A stretch of DNA of 37,591 bases from Bacteroidales bacterium (GCA_024398295.1 JAKSJL010000013.1:1-37591); one strand, 5' to 3'. Counted from the stretch's first letter, positions 1 to 8,499 are shown. Notes: generated by a model from the letters alone, not told the origin. Made by a program: numbers and translations.

Positions 1-860
1 GTGCCAATGGTGGAGATGCTTCTGAAAAGCAGTATGAGAAGGCCGGAAATCATGTTGAATCCAGCAACAATGGTCATGAGAAGCAGGATGAAGAGGACAT
101 TGAAATCAATGAGATTCAGCCAGTCGAAAAGCTGTGGATACTTGTCCATCATGGACTGAGCCACAGGCGCGCTCTCGTCATCTGGTGTAGCCAGTAGCGC
201 TGTCATGCCTATATGACCGGTCACATCCTTCATCGGCACCACATCCCTATGGGCTTCGTCGAGGGTGACCTCCAGCACGGATGCCTCACCATCGTCCCAG
301 CCATTGAGGCGTCTCATATCTTCCAGAGAGGCGAACACCATGAGGCTCTCGTCCACCTGGACAGGGCTGTCGTAGACGCTCGTGATGGTGAACTTCCTGA
401 CCTTCACCCTTTCGCCCACGAAATATGCCTGGAAGCTGTCTCCTTCTCCCATTTTCAGGAGCGAGGAGAGTCTTCTAGGGATGCTCACGCGCAGTCCGGA
501 CAATGAATCCGCATAGTTCTCGACACCCTTGAAGAGCACTCCATGGATGGCTTCACCATTCTTCACCACGCCAGCCCTGTAGACGGCTGGATGGACGTCG
601 GTAACGCCAGGAATATTCTCAATTTCAGAAAGATAGCTAGGCTTGGAAGGAAGCGAGGAGTTTTCGCTCACATAGTTCATATCGGGGGGAGTAAGCTGCA
701 CATCGCCCGAGAAAGATGAGATACCATCACGTATCTTCTCCCTGAATCCAGACGACACAGATACAGCAAGGATCATCACGAAGAACGAGACCGCGATGGA
801 CACCATCGCGACCTTGCCCTTGAAACGGATCTTCCCGGCTATGAACCCTGTTACCTCCAC
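1..860 (-). CDS. FtsX/MacB-type ABC transporter permease, C-terminus beyond window
   Basis: The minus-strand frame is open from a GTG at 860-858 to the window edge, giving about 286 residues; the family is usually near 400, so the C-terminus is missing. The N-terminus (FIAGKIRFKGKVAMVSIAVS, then FFVMILAVSVSSGFRE) holds the first membrane helix and matches the LolC/LolE-like permeases common in Bacteroidales. A periplasmic MacB-type domain follows, and a second hydrophobic helix (FNVLFILLLMTIVAGFNMIS) appears near the cut end. The GTG is chosen because the upstream TPR frame ends three bases before it and no ATG precedes the conserved start. The family moves lipoproteins or other envelope substrates with an ATPase partner that is not in this window. 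It is last in the 3502-to-1 operon. Exact substrate is unknown. Confidence 0.8.
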   Translation of the reverse strand, partial: MEVTGFIAGKIRFKGKVAMVSIAVSFFVMILAVSVSSGFREKIRDGISSFSGDVQLTPPDMNYVSENSSLPSKPSYLSEIENIPGVTDVHPAVYRAGVVKNGEAIHGVLFKGVENYADSLSGLRVSIPRRLSSLLKMGEGDSFQAYFVGERVKVRKFTITSVYDSPVQVDESLMVFASLEDMRRLNGWDDGEASVLEVTLDEAHRDVVPMKDVTGHIGMTALLATPDDESAPVAQSMMDKYPQLFDWLNLIDFNVLFILLLMTIVAGFNMISGLLILLFRSISTIG

Positions 861-863
861 GGA

Positions 864-1793
864 CTATTTCTTCTGTGCCATCGCATCGATACGTGCCTGA
901 GCAGATCTGCGCTCAGTCTCATCTGGAGAGCACTTTACCAGCATCTCAAGGTACTTCTTCTCCATCTTCCAATCCTTGTTCTTCCTTCCGATCAGGACAC
1001 AGTTCTTCACTGCGGTATAATCGTCCTTGGAGAGCTTCAATACCTTATTATAATATTTGAGAGCTTTCTTGTAGTCGCCATTCACCACGAACTCATAAGT
1101 ACCTAAGTTGTCAAGGAAAAGCACATTCTTAGGTTCATAGCTGAGCATCTTCTCGGAAACAGACTTGAACGCGCTGTACGCTGCAGGAGAGGCGATGGAG
1201 AAAAGAGCGGCGCACTCGTCCTGAATGAGAGCAGAGAAATCTTCTGCACTTACATCTGCGGTGCTATACTTCCACTTGGGGTGAGAAGAGGCATTGTAAT
1301 CAATGATACCCTTGAGGATGGAGAGAGCCATGTCTGGGCTCTCCTTCTCGTATGCCATGAGAGACGAGACCTTCTCCAGTCTAAGGTCGAGGCGGTCTGG
1401 AGCCGCCTTGATAGCCTTGTCGATAGCTGTAGAAGAGAGGGCATAGAGAGAATCTATGTAGAAATTCTCCTGATAGTAGTGAACATCGTGGCCTGTCGAG
1501 TCCTTGAGAGAAAGTATAGGCTTCTGGCCCATGAACTTGTCCTGGGACTTGGTGGTCACCTGTGTGTACTGCGACTTGGCGAAGTAATAGACGAAACGTG
1601 CAGTGTGCATGTCCACATCGTCAGGAAAATCTGCCTCCCACTTGCTGATGAGATTCTCTATGCCTACACCGGCACGACCGAGGCTCTACACCAGAGTGTT
1701 ATACTTGGCAAGCTACTCAGCACTGGTCTTCTGAGCCATCGCAGATGTGCAGACAGCCAGTGCTGCCAGTGCAGTCAAAATGATCTTTTTCAT
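864..1793 (-). pseudogene. Secreted TPR protein interrupted by two in-frame amber codons
   Basis: The ATG at 1793-1791 overlaps the TGA of the upstream methyltransferase (ATGA), as expected for a coupled start. Codons 1-21 encode a clean signal peptide (MKKIILTALAALAVCTSAMA). The same frame runs 310 codons to the TAG at 864-866 but contains TAG at codon 27 (1715-1713) and codon 36 (1688-1686). If both are read as Gln, the junction reads AEQLAKYNTLVQSLGR and continues smoothly into a roughly 250-residue tetratricopeptide region. The intact part alone could start at Met 1616 but would lack the export signal. The rest of the frame shows no other damage. It may be a young pseudogene, an assembly artefact or a readthrough gene. 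At least nine neighbouring genes terminate with TAG, so global amber reassignment is unlikely. The role of the family is unknown. Confidence 0.75.
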
Positions 1794-3046
1794 AAGGAAA
1801 TATCCATTCTAATGCGGCGGGACTGGGGATGAAGGTTATTGCATCTGTTGCCCAGATTCTTCACAAAGCCCAGCGGCAAGCCGCGGTATGTCAATAAATT
1901 GTACCCTCTAGGGGCATCAGGGAGCGCAAAAGTATCCCTATGAAGGAATTTCAAGGCCGTAAGCTTGTCTACCGCCACCTCTGGATACATGCTCCTGTCA
2001 TATGCAAGACTCAGCGCCCAGTCTGGGTCCGGTACAAAATCCTTGCCCTTCATCTCTCCCTTGTGCACACCAATCTTCAGTGGGCGCAGCCTTTTCATCT
2101 GCTCCATGGATGCCTGTGCAGAGAGGCCAAGATAGGCAGGCTCACCATCCTTCACCAGCATGCCAGCCCACTGTCCCTCTCCGGGAACCTCACCTGGCAG
2201 CAGAAGATGCCCATGGCGCGTGGTGCGTATGCCGAAAGGATTCGACGGAGGGATGATGCTGCCTCCGAGCTCACTTGCCACCCACTCCAGATTCGAGTCG
2301 TTCTCTGCATCCTCGAAGGTGCAGGTAGAGTATACCAGATACCCCCCTGGACGCAGCGCTGGCCACACATCGGCAAGTATGCGCCTCTGGCGTGATGCAC
2401 ACAGCTCCACAGTCTCAGGCGACCAGTCCTCAACGGCCTTCGCGTCCTTACGGAACATTCCCTCTCCCGAACATGGTACATCTGTAAGGATGATGTCGAA
2501 AAATCCTGGAAGCGCCTCGAAGGCCTTCGGATCCACGGAAGTGACCACTACATTCGGGTCGCCCCAGATAGTTACATTGTCAGAAAGTATAGAGGCGCGC
2601 TGCCTCATCACCTCATTTGACACCAGAAGGAAGTCATCCCCACAGGCCTGCCTGAGTGACGCAGCGAGATCAGTGGTCTTTCCTCCAGGCGCCGCGCAGA
2701 GGTCGAGGACCCTCAGGGGTCTGTCAGTGCCGACAGCAGCCAGAGCCTCGCGGAAAAGCCAACCCACGAACATGGCGGAGCTGTCCTGCACATAGTATGC
2801 GCCAGCATGGAAGAGCGGATGCAGAGTGAACACGGGACGCTCCTGGAGTATGAAGCCGTATGGGCTCCACGCCACCGGAGTACTGCCCTTGAGTATAGGG
2901 AGCTGGCTCTCTGTAGGCTTGAAGGGGTTCAGACGCACCGACACTGACGGTTCCGTCCCCATCGCCTCGATAGCCTTGAGGGCATCCTCACGGCCTATCG
3001 AGCGCTCCAGGGCCTCAAGGAACCTGGCATCCTGAATGCTTTCCAT
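1790..3046 (-). CDS. rsmF: RsmF/NSUN-type RNA (cytosine-5-) methyltransferase
   Basis: A 418-residue protein of the NOL1/NOP2/Sun family, which methylates cytosine C5 in rRNA or tRNA using S-adenosylmethionine. Visible motifs are the SAM-binding loop LDLCAAPGGKT at about 114-124, PCSGEGMFRKD at 191-201 and YSTCTF at 239-244. The Cys in TC is the expected nucleophile and the Cys in PC the release residue. The C-terminal third resembles the RsmF/YebU substrate-binding extension (YNLLTYRGLPLGFVK). Length fits RsmF-like proteins in this order. It starts three bases after the stop of the SRPBCC gene and overlaps the TPR frame by four bases, so it is the middle of an operon. Family assignment is secure; the exact RNA target is inferred. 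Confidence 0.9.
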   Translation of the reverse strand: MESIQDARFLEALERSIGREDALKAIEAMGTEPSVSVRLNPFKPTESQLPILKGSTPVAWSPYGFILQERPVFTLHPLFHAGAYYVQDSSAMFVGWLFREALAAVGTDRPLRVLDLCAAPGGKTTDLAASLRQACGDDFLLVSNEVMRQRASILSDNVTIWGDPNVVVTSVDPKAFEALPGFFDIILTDVPCSGEGMFRKDAKAVEDWSPETVELCASRQRRILADVWPALRPGGYLVYSTCTFEDAENDSNLEWVASELGGSIIPPSNPFGIRTTRHGHLLLPGEVPGEGQWAGMLVKDGEPAYLGLSAQASMEQMKRLRPLKIGVHKGEMKGKDFVPDPDWALSLAYDRSMYPEVAVDKLTALKFLHRDTFALPDAPRGYNLLTYRGLPLGFVKNLGNRCNNLHPQSRRIRMDISL

Positions 3047-3049
3047 AAA

Positions 3050-3502
3050 CTAGAGGTTAAAGTCCTTGAGCTTGTCTGGGTCGATGCCTTCAGGCATGCG
3101 GCCTTCCGAGATGTCTACCAATGAATCCACTACCTTGTCAAGACCCTTCTGTATCTTTGAACCGACCATCATCTTCACCATCATAGGGAGATCGGCCTGC
3201 GCGCGGATGTAGAAATCGGTCCTCGTAGGATCGGTGGACGCATCGAAATACAGCGAGAAGCTGAAGCGGACGGGACCTCCATTGTCTGCAAAGTCAATGC
3301 GCGAGTAAGGATGACGGTCAAGTACCTTTACGCCAAGGGTAATACCCTGGACGGTGCCGGTGATAGTATCGAAATCAGCAGTGATACCTGCCCTCTTATC
3401 CTCTGGAAGCATCTGGAGGAAGTTTCTCATATCCACGAAGGACATGTAGAGCTCGAAAGGAGATTTTCTCACCAGACCATGCTTGCTGTTATATTCTGTC
3501 AT
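3050..3502 (-). CDS. SRPBCC/START-like domain protein
   Basis: A 150-residue soluble protein with no signal peptide. The alternating pattern in the centre (TITGTVQGITLGVKVLDRHP, then RFSFSLYFDASTDPTRTDFY) and the amphipathic C-terminal helix fit the helix-grip SRPBCC fold, and similar short proteins are widespread in Bacteroidales without a known ligand. It is the first gene of the leftward operon that continues with the methyltransferase. The ATG at 3502 lies about 20 bases downstream of where transcription would begin from the TATATTTG box at 3534-3527. Function is unknown; the fold call rests on overall pattern rather than on catalytic residues. Confidence 0.7.
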   Translation of the reverse strand: MTEYNSKHGLVRKSPFELYMSFVDMRNFLQMLPEDKRAGITADFDTITGTVQGITLGVKVLDRHPYSRIDFADNGGPVRFSFSLYFDASTDPTRTDFYIRAQADLPMMVKMMVGSKIQKGLDKVVDSLVDISEGRMPEGIDPDKLKDFNL

Positions 3503-3512
3503 TTTTATTAAT

Positions 3513-3534
3513 TTTGTAGTGAACTACAAATATA
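3513..3534. promoter_or_regulatory. Divergent promoter region with 18-bp inverted repeat
   Basis: Between the SRPBCC gene (minus) and the Nudix gene (plus) lies TTTGTAGT-GA-ACTACAAA (3513-3530), a perfect 8-bp inverted repeat with a 2-base centre. Its right arm merges with an exact minus-strand -7 box TATATTTG (3534-3527). No good TTTG -33 element is seen for the leftward promoter. The repeat could be an operator for both genes, or a short hairpin at the 5' end of the leftward transcript. Confidence 0.5.
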
Positions 3535-3550
3535 ACATTTTTCGCCCACG

Positions 3551-4162
3551 ATGCATAGGATTTATTTCGAGAAAAGATGCATAATCATCTGTCCTACTGA
3601 CGACCAGGCTCTCACAGATCCGAACTCCGTAGAGTTCCACCTGGGCGAGCACTTCGACTTCCATGCCCTTGTGAGCATGTTCGAGGTATCAGACTCCCTG
3701 AATCGCATCTATGTCCCTTCAGACGATGTAGAGGAGACATACAGAAGGATATGCGCAGAGTTCAAGGAAGTGAATGCAGCCGGAGGACTGGTGTCAAACA
3801 GACGTGGAGATTTTCTTCTCATCAGTAGAAACGGCCTCTGGGACCTTCCCAAAGGACATCAGGAGGCAGGAGAGGACATCAGCGTGACAGCGATAAGGGA
3901 GGTGCAGGAGGAGACTGGCGTGGACCAGCTCATGCTAGGCAAGCTTATCTGCATCACAGACCATTGCTACAAGCGTGACGGAATCTGGTATCTCAAGCAC
4001 ACATGGTGGTTCGACATGCTGTACACAAACCCTGTAGATCTCACCCCACAGATAGAGGAGGACATAACGAAGGCATCCTGGGTGGCGAAGTCCAGCCTGC
4101 CTCCATATCTGAAAAGGACATTCCCTTCTATAGTGGAAGTGTTCAGAGAAGCACATGTGTGA
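3551..4162 (+). CDS. Nudix hydrolase
   Basis: A 203-residue protein with a complete Nudix box at about 102-124 (GX5E, X7, REVQEETGV), the Mg2+-binding signature of enzymes that cleave nucleoside diphosphates linked to another group X. The preceding strand (GGLVSNRRGDFLLISRNGLW) and the WDLPKG lead-in are typical. The first 75 residues are a separate N-terminal region that I do not recognise; they end in a helix rich in acidic and basic residues (DDVEETYRRICAEFKEV). Such two-part Nudix proteins are common in Bacteroidales with unknown substrates. It stands divergent from the SRPBCC gene and 56 bases before queA. Substrate cannot be inferred from sequence alone. Confidence 0.88.
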   Translation: MHRIYFEKRCIIICPTDDQALTDPNSVEFHLGEHFDFHALVSMFEVSDSLNRIYVPSDDVEETYRRICAEFKEVNAAGGLVSNRRGDFLLISRNGLWDLPKGHQEAGEDISVTAIREVQEETGVDQLMLGKLICITDHCYKRDGIWYLKHTWWFDMLYTNPVDLTPQIEEDITKASWVAKSSLPPYLKRTFPSIVEVFREAHV

Positions 4163-4218
4163 AACTTTTTGTAAGTTTTTCCGTATAGTATATATTGACA
4201 CTATAAAGAATACAAGAT

Positions 4219-5271
4219 ATGAAACTCTCACAGTTCCAGTTCCAGCTCCCAAAGGACCGCATCGCACAGGACCCTACAAGGTGGCGTGACGAATGCAAGC
4301 TCATGGTTGTACATAAGAAAACTGGAGAAATCGAGCATAAACTCTTCAAGGACGTTATCGACTATTTCGACAAGGACGACAGATTCGTGTTCAACGACAC
4401 GAAGGTCATCCCTGCCAGACTTTATGGAAAGAAGGAGAAGACTGGAGCCGACATCATGGTGTTCCTTCTCAGAGAGTTGAACAAGGAGCAGAGGCTCTGG
4501 GACGTGATCGTGGAGCCTGCCAGAAAGATCCGTATCGGAAACAAGCTCTATTTCGGAGATGACGAGAGCCTCGTAGCCGAGGTTATCGATAACACCACCT
4601 CACGTGGTAGAACCCTGCGTTTCCTCTATGATGGACCATACGATGAGTTCAAGAAGCTCCTCTTCAGCCTGGGAGAGACTCCTGTGATGCAGTGGGTAAA
4701 GCCTCGTGCTACTGCCAGCGACGCAGAGAACTATCAGACCATCTTCGCCGAGCACGAGGGCGCCGTGGCAGCTCCTGCAGCAGGCCTCCACTTCAGCCGC
4801 GAGCTCTTCAACAGAATGATTCTGAAAGACATCCGTAAGTCTTTCATTACCATACATATGGGTATCGGCCACTTCAGAAAGGTTGATGTCGAGGATCTCT
4901 CGAAGCATAGGACTGACGCTGAGAGAATGATCATCAACGCACAGGCTGCCCAGGAGATAAACGAGACCAAGGAAACAGGTCACAAGGTAGTGGCTGTGGG
5001 CGTGACCGTGATGCGCGCACTCGAGACAAATGTAAGCCCTTCAAAGAAGGTGAACCCTACCGACACCTGGACGGACAAGTTTATCTTCCCTCCATATGAG
5101 TTCGCAGTTCCAGATGCCATCATCTCGAACTTCCACACCCCATGTTCTACCATGCTCATGTGCGTAGCTGCATTCGGCGGTCACCAGAATGTGATGAAGG
5201 CCTATGAGACAGCCCTTGAGGAAGGATATCGCTTCGGACCTTATGGCGATGCCATGCTCATCATAGACTAA
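4219..5271 (+). CDS. queA: tRNA preQ1(34) S-adenosylmethionine ribosyltransferase-isomerase QueA
   Basis: QueA transfers and isomerises the ribosyl part of S-adenosylmethionine onto preQ1 at tRNA position 34, giving epoxyqueuosine. The 350-residue length is standard. Recognisable family blocks are the N-terminal LSQFQFQLPKDRIAQDP, RFVFNDTKVIPARLYG, the central EGAVAAPAAGLHFS and THMG-like ITIHMGIGHF, and the C-terminal ISNFHTPCSTMLMCVAAFGG. Upstream, TTTG at 4168-4171 and an imperfect TATATTGA box at 4191-4198 may form its own promoter. A hairpin with a T-tract follows at 5304-5336, so it ends a transcript. Other queuosine genes are not in the window. Confidence 0.96.
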   Translation: MKLSQFQFQLPKDRIAQDPTRWRDECKLMVVHKKTGEIEHKLFKDVIDYFDKDDRFVFNDTKVIPARLYGKKEKTGADIMVFLLRELNKEQRLWDVIVEPARKIRIGNKLYFGDDESLVAEVIDNTTSRGRTLRFLYDGPYDEFKKLLFSLGETPVMQWVKPRATASDAENYQTIFAEHEGAVAAPAAGLHFSRELFNRMILKDIRKSFITIHMGIGHFRKVDVEDLSKHRTDAERMIINAQAAQEINETKETGHKVVAVGVTVMRALETNVSPSKKVNPTDTWTDKFIFPPYEFAVPDAIISNFHTPCSTMLMCVAAFGGHQNVMKAYETALEEGYRFGPYGDAMLIID

Positions 5272-5303
5272 ATATCTTAAAAAATACATAAAAACTTAAA
5301 AAT

Positions 5304-5336
5304 CCCTCTCAGGCACTGTCTGATGAGGGGTTTTTC
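5304..5336 (+). terminator. Rho-independent terminator after queA
   Basis: CCCTCTCAG and CTGATGAGGG form a stem with a short loop (GCACTGT) and one internal mismatch, followed immediately by TTTTT. It lies 30 bases after the queA stop and before dprA, so it separates the two transcripts. Confidence 0.85.
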
Positions 5337-5369
5337 TCGTCAATTCCTTTTAACTTTCACGAAAAAAAC

Positions 5370-6527
5370 ATGAATGACGAGACTATAGCAATGTGTACGT
5401 TAGGGCGCATCTTCGGCTTCAAGCCGCTGTATGCGCACGCCATGGTGGATGAGCTGGGCAGCGCGAGCGCCGTGTTCGGCCTGAGCGCTGGACAGAAGGC
5501 GGAGCTGCTTGGAGCTGCATCCAGGTATGTCGCAGAACTGAACGACGACGCCCTGGAGTTCAGCAGGGCAGAGCTAGAAAGGCTGCAGCGTGACGGCTGC
5601 CGCTTCATCACCTATACCGAGGACGGCTACCCTCCCCTTCTGAAAGAATGTGACGATCCTCCTGTCGGCATTTATTATAAGGGAAAGGACGAGCCGAAAG
5701 ATGTCTTTTCCAGGCCAATGGTATCGATAGTAGGCACCAGGGACATATCATTATATGGCACCGAGTGGTGCAGGAGAGTGGTTTCCTGGCTTGCCGAAGC
5801 GAAGACACCGCCGACAGTAGTGAGCGGCCTGGCGCTAGGGGTAGACATCATTGCCCACCGTGCGGCGATGGAGGCACGCATCCCGACGATAGGCGTCATG
5901 CCCACGGGCATAGACGATGTCTACCCCGCGCGCCACAGGCCAGACGCGACGCGGATGACACAGTCAGGCGGGAGCGCGCTCATCACTGACTACCCCACCT
6001 GCACCTCTCCCATCGCGATCAACTTCATCAGGAGGAACAGGATCATTGCCGGCATCAGCCAGTCCACCATCCTCATCGAGTCGAAGGAAAAAGGTGGCGG
6101 TATGATCACAGCCAGACTCGCAAGTTCCTACGGCCGAGATCTTTTCGTCCTTCCAGGAAGGATAGACGACCCGCGCTCTGCCGGCTGCAATGCGCTCATA
6201 CGCGAGAAACTCGCCGAGCCCATCACTGACGCCGGCAGCTTCCTTGACGCCATTGGGCTCCAGAGGCCATCCAGGCGCAAGACCTCCGACCTGCTGGAGG
6301 AGGTGGAAGCCAAGCTGACGGGAGCATTGGCACCCGAGATGGTGAAATTGGCTAAACGCATGGCCCAGGCCATCAAGGAAGAAAGGGGCATCTGCATCGA
6401 GGAACTGTCGCAGAAGCTGGGCGTCTCCTACGCAGACGCCTCTACAATAACGCGTCTGCTGGAAAGTGAGGGCTTTATACAGATCGATGTGCTCCAAAGA
6501 TGTAGCATTATGGTCAAAATTGCTTAA
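5370..6527 (+). CDS. dprA: DNA processing protein DprA
   Basis: DprA binds incoming single-stranded DNA and loads RecA during natural transformation. It is also kept in many bacteria not known to be competent. The 385 residues show an N-terminal helical (HhH/SAM-like) region, then the Rossmann-like DprA core with VSIVGTRDISLYG at about 114-126, VVSGLALGVDIIAHRAA, GVMPTGIDDVYPARH, FIRRNRIIAGIS and EKGGGMITARLASSYGRD. A C-terminal winged-helix domain follows (EELSQKLGVSYADASTITRL). It begins a plus-strand run with tatD and ansA, an order often seen in Bacteroidales. No obvious competence genes neighbour it here. Confidence 0.95.
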   Translation: MNDETIAMCTLGRIFGFKPLYAHAMVDELGSASAVFGLSAGQKAELLGAASRYVAELNDDALEFSRAELERLQRDGCRFITYTEDGYPPLLKECDDPPVGIYYKGKDEPKDVFSRPMVSIVGTRDISLYGTEWCRRVVSWLAEAKTPPTVVSGLALGVDIIAHRAAMEARIPTIGVMPTGIDDVYPARHRPDATRMTQSGGSALITDYPTCTSPIAINFIRRNRIIAGISQSTILIESKEKGGGMITARLASSYGRDLFVLPGRIDDPRSAGCNALIREKLAEPITDAGSFLDAIGLQRPSRRKTSDLLEEVEAKLTGALAPEMVKLAKRMAQAIKEERGICIEELSQKLGVSYADASTITRLLESEGFIQIDVLQRCSIMVKIA

Positions 6528-6559
6528 ATTTGCTACTCGGATCATATCCTGGGAAGAAA

Positions 6560-7333
6560 ATGACATTCATCGACACGCACACCCATTTCTACGACGAGGC
6601 GTTCTCGGAAGACGCCGCTCAGGTGATCGCCCGCGGCCAGGCCGTAGGCGTGGCCAAGTTCCTGCAGCCAGACGTCGACAGCCGCGAGAGAGAGCAGATG
6701 TTCTCCCTGGTGGACCAGTACCCCGGAGTGCTGTACCCGATGATTGGCCTCTACCCCGGCTCAGTGGAGAAAAACTGGCAGGAAGAGCTTCAGGCCATGG
6801 AGAGATGGCTCTCGAGACCAGACCTCGTGGCCGTCGGAGAGATAGGCTTGGACTATCATTACGGAGCCGACTTCGCCGCAGAGCAGAAGGAGGCGTTCAG
6901 AGTCCAGCTGGAGATGGCGGCGCGTATGGATCTGCCCGTAAACATCCACCTGCGCGAGGCTACAGAGGATTTTTTCTCCATCCTTGAAGATACTCGTCAC
7001 CTGGGCCTCAGAGGAAACCTCCACGCCTTCAGCGGCAGTTATGAGACCTTCTGCAGGGCACTCCGCCTAGGAGACTGGTATGTCGGCATAGGCGGCGTGG
7101 TCACCTTCAAGAAAGCCTCCCTGGCAGAGGTGGTGAAGAAGATTCCGCTCGACAGGATAGTCCTCGAGACTGACAGCCCGTATCTCACTCCCACACCATA
7201 CCGTGGGCAGAGAAACGAAAGCACACACATCCCTATCATAGCCGCGAAGGTGGCTGAACTCAAGCAGGTCAGCATAGAAGAGGTCGCTGAGGTCACCACC
7301 CAGACAGCTATGAAGCTTTTTTCATTGAAGTAG
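6560..7333 (+). CDS. tatD: TatD family metal-dependent DNase/hydrolase
   Basis: A TIM-barrel hydrolase of the amidohydrolase superfamily; TatD members act as 3'-5' exonucleases or D-aminoacyl deacylase-like enzymes. From the ATG at 6560 the protein has 257 residues with HTHFYD at 7-12 (two metal-binding His), VAVGEIGLDYHY (bridging Glu), PVNIHLREA, LHAFSG and the C-terminal ETDSPYLTP block followed by RGQRNES. The frame is open upstream to another possible ATG at 6530, but that adds ten residues absent from the family, and GGGAAG sits just before 6560. The stop is a TAG two bases before the asparaginase ATG, suggesting coupling. Confidence 0.92.
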   Translation: MTFIDTHTHFYDEAFSEDAAQVIARGQAVGVAKFLQPDVDSREREQMFSLVDQYPGVLYPMIGLYPGSVEKNWQEELQAMERWLSRPDLVAVGEIGLDYHYGADFAAEQKEAFRVQLEMAARMDLPVNIHLREATEDFFSILEDTRHLGLRGNLHAFSGSYETFCRALRLGDWYVGIGGVVTFKKASLAEVVKKIPLDRIVLETDSPYLTPTPYRGQRNESTHIPIIAAKVAELKQVSIEEVAEVTTQTAMKLFSLK

Positions 7334-7335
7334 AC

Positions 7336-8373
7336 ATGGAGCAGAAAGAGAGATCATCGGTTCTCATCATTTACACCGGCGGAACCATTGGCATGAAGGA
7401 AGACCCCGTCGACCAGACGCTGAAGCCATTCGACTTCAGCCAGATCATGGACGAAGTGCCTGAGATGGCGAAGTTTGCAGGCAGGCTTGACTCATACACC
7501 TTCGACCCTATCATCGACTCGTCAGACGTAGAGCCGCGCCTCTGGCAGGCTCTGGCCACGCTCATCCGCGACCGCTACGATGACTACGACGGTTTCGTTA
7601 TCCTTCACGGCACCGACACCATGTCATTCTCGGCATCGGCGCTCAGCTTCATGCTGAACGGCCTCACGAAGCCGGTCATCTTCACCGGAAGCCAGCTCCC
7701 TATCGGCCGTCCACGCACAGACGGCAAGGAAAACCTCATCTCCGCAGTAGAGATCGCCGCGGCGAAGAAGCCAGACGGCAGCGCTATGGTGCCGGAAGTC
7801 TGCATCTACTTCGGCTCGAAGCTGCTCAGGGGAAACAGAACCACGAAGATCAACTCTGAGTATTTCAATGCCTTCCGCTCGCCGAACTACCCTCCACTTG
7901 CAGAGGCGGGTATCACCATCAGATATAACCTCCCTGTCATCGCCCAGCCTTCCGCAGAAGGATTCAGCGTGCACACAGAGCTCGACACGAGGGTATCCAT
8001 CCTGAAGATCCACCCGGGCATCACCCCACAGGTCGTGCGCAACATCCTGCTGGGAGCGGAGACCAGGGCGGTCATCCTGGAGACCTATGGCGCGGGCAAT
8101 GCCCCCAGCGCGTTCTGGTTCCTGGACATCGTGAACGAAGCCTGCCAGATGGGCAAGATCCTGGTCAATGTCACACAGTGCCTGCAGGGTACAGTGAACA
8201 TGGATATCTACGCTACGGGCAAGAGGCTCAAGGAGCTAGGTGTAGTCTCGGGATACGACGCCACCACCGAGAGCATCCTTGGCAAACTGTTCTTCCTCAT
8301 GGGAATCAGCAAGGACAATGACTGGGTAAAAAAGCGCTTATGCGAGAGTCTGAAAGGAGAAATCTCCAAATAA
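7336..8373 (+). CDS. ansA: Type I (cytoplasmic) L-asparaginase
   Basis: Hydrolyses L-asparagine to aspartate and ammonia. The 345 residues carry both asparaginase signatures: YTGGTIGM at 13-20 with the nucleophilic Thr, and HGTDTMSFSASAL from 91 with the second catalytic Thr-Asp. A later block, LETYGAGNAP, is also typical. No signal peptide is present, which fits the cytoplasmic type I enzymes rather than the secreted type II. It closes the dprA-tatD-ansA group. The following 126 bases hold a candidate promoter and leader for exbB, with no obvious terminator. Confidence 0.95.
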   Translation: MEQKERSSVLIIYTGGTIGMKEDPVDQTLKPFDFSQIMDEVPEMAKFAGRLDSYTFDPIIDSSDVEPRLWQALATLIRDRYDDYDGFVILHGTDTMSFSASALSFMLNGLTKPVIFTGSQLPIGRPRTDGKENLISAVEIAAAKKPDGSAMVPEVCIYFGSKLLRGNRTTKINSEYFNAFRSPNYPPLAEAGITIRYNLPVIAQPSAEGFSVHTELDTRVSILKIHPGITPQVVRNILLGAETRAVILETYGAGNAPSAFWFLDIVNEACQMGKILVNVTQCLQGTVNMDIYATGKRLKELGVVSGYDATTESILGKLFFLMGISKDNDWVKKRLCESLKGEISK

Positions 8374-8376
8374 CTT

Positions 8377-8407
8377 TTTGAGATATCAAAATATTTAACT
8401 AAATTGC
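8377..8407 (+). promoter_or_regulatory. Candidate promoter of the exb operon
   Basis: TTTG (8377-8380), 19 bases, then TAAATTGC (8400-8407): the spacing is exact for Bacteroides-type promoters but the -7 box departs from TAnnTTTG at its last two bases. It leaves a leader of about 85 bases containing a small hairpin GGGTG-TATTG-CACCC (8421-8435). Confidence 0.4.
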
Positions 8408-8499
8408 AACGAATTTTTAAGGGTGTATTGCACCCACTAAAGGCGAAATTTGATATAACTATTTAATACATTATTAATTAAAACACATTCAAAACGAGT

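Noticed and set aside
864-1793. Reassignment of TAG to glutamine in this genome
   Set aside because: At least nine other genes here, including typA, pheT, deoC and rpmF, end at TAG with normal family lengths.
1940-2795. Plus-strand open frames opposite the methyltransferase
   Set aside because: They are overlapping shadows of a strongly supported minus-strand gene with all family motifs, and have no recognisable domain.
5964-6566. 200-codon minus-strand frame opposite dprA
   Set aside because: It lies entirely antisense to conserved dprA and tatD coding sequence in GC-rich DNA, where such frames are common.
8421-8435. Hairpin in the exbB leader as a riboswitch
   Set aside because: Only a 5-bp stem with no conserved motif or terminator/anti-terminator pair is visible.
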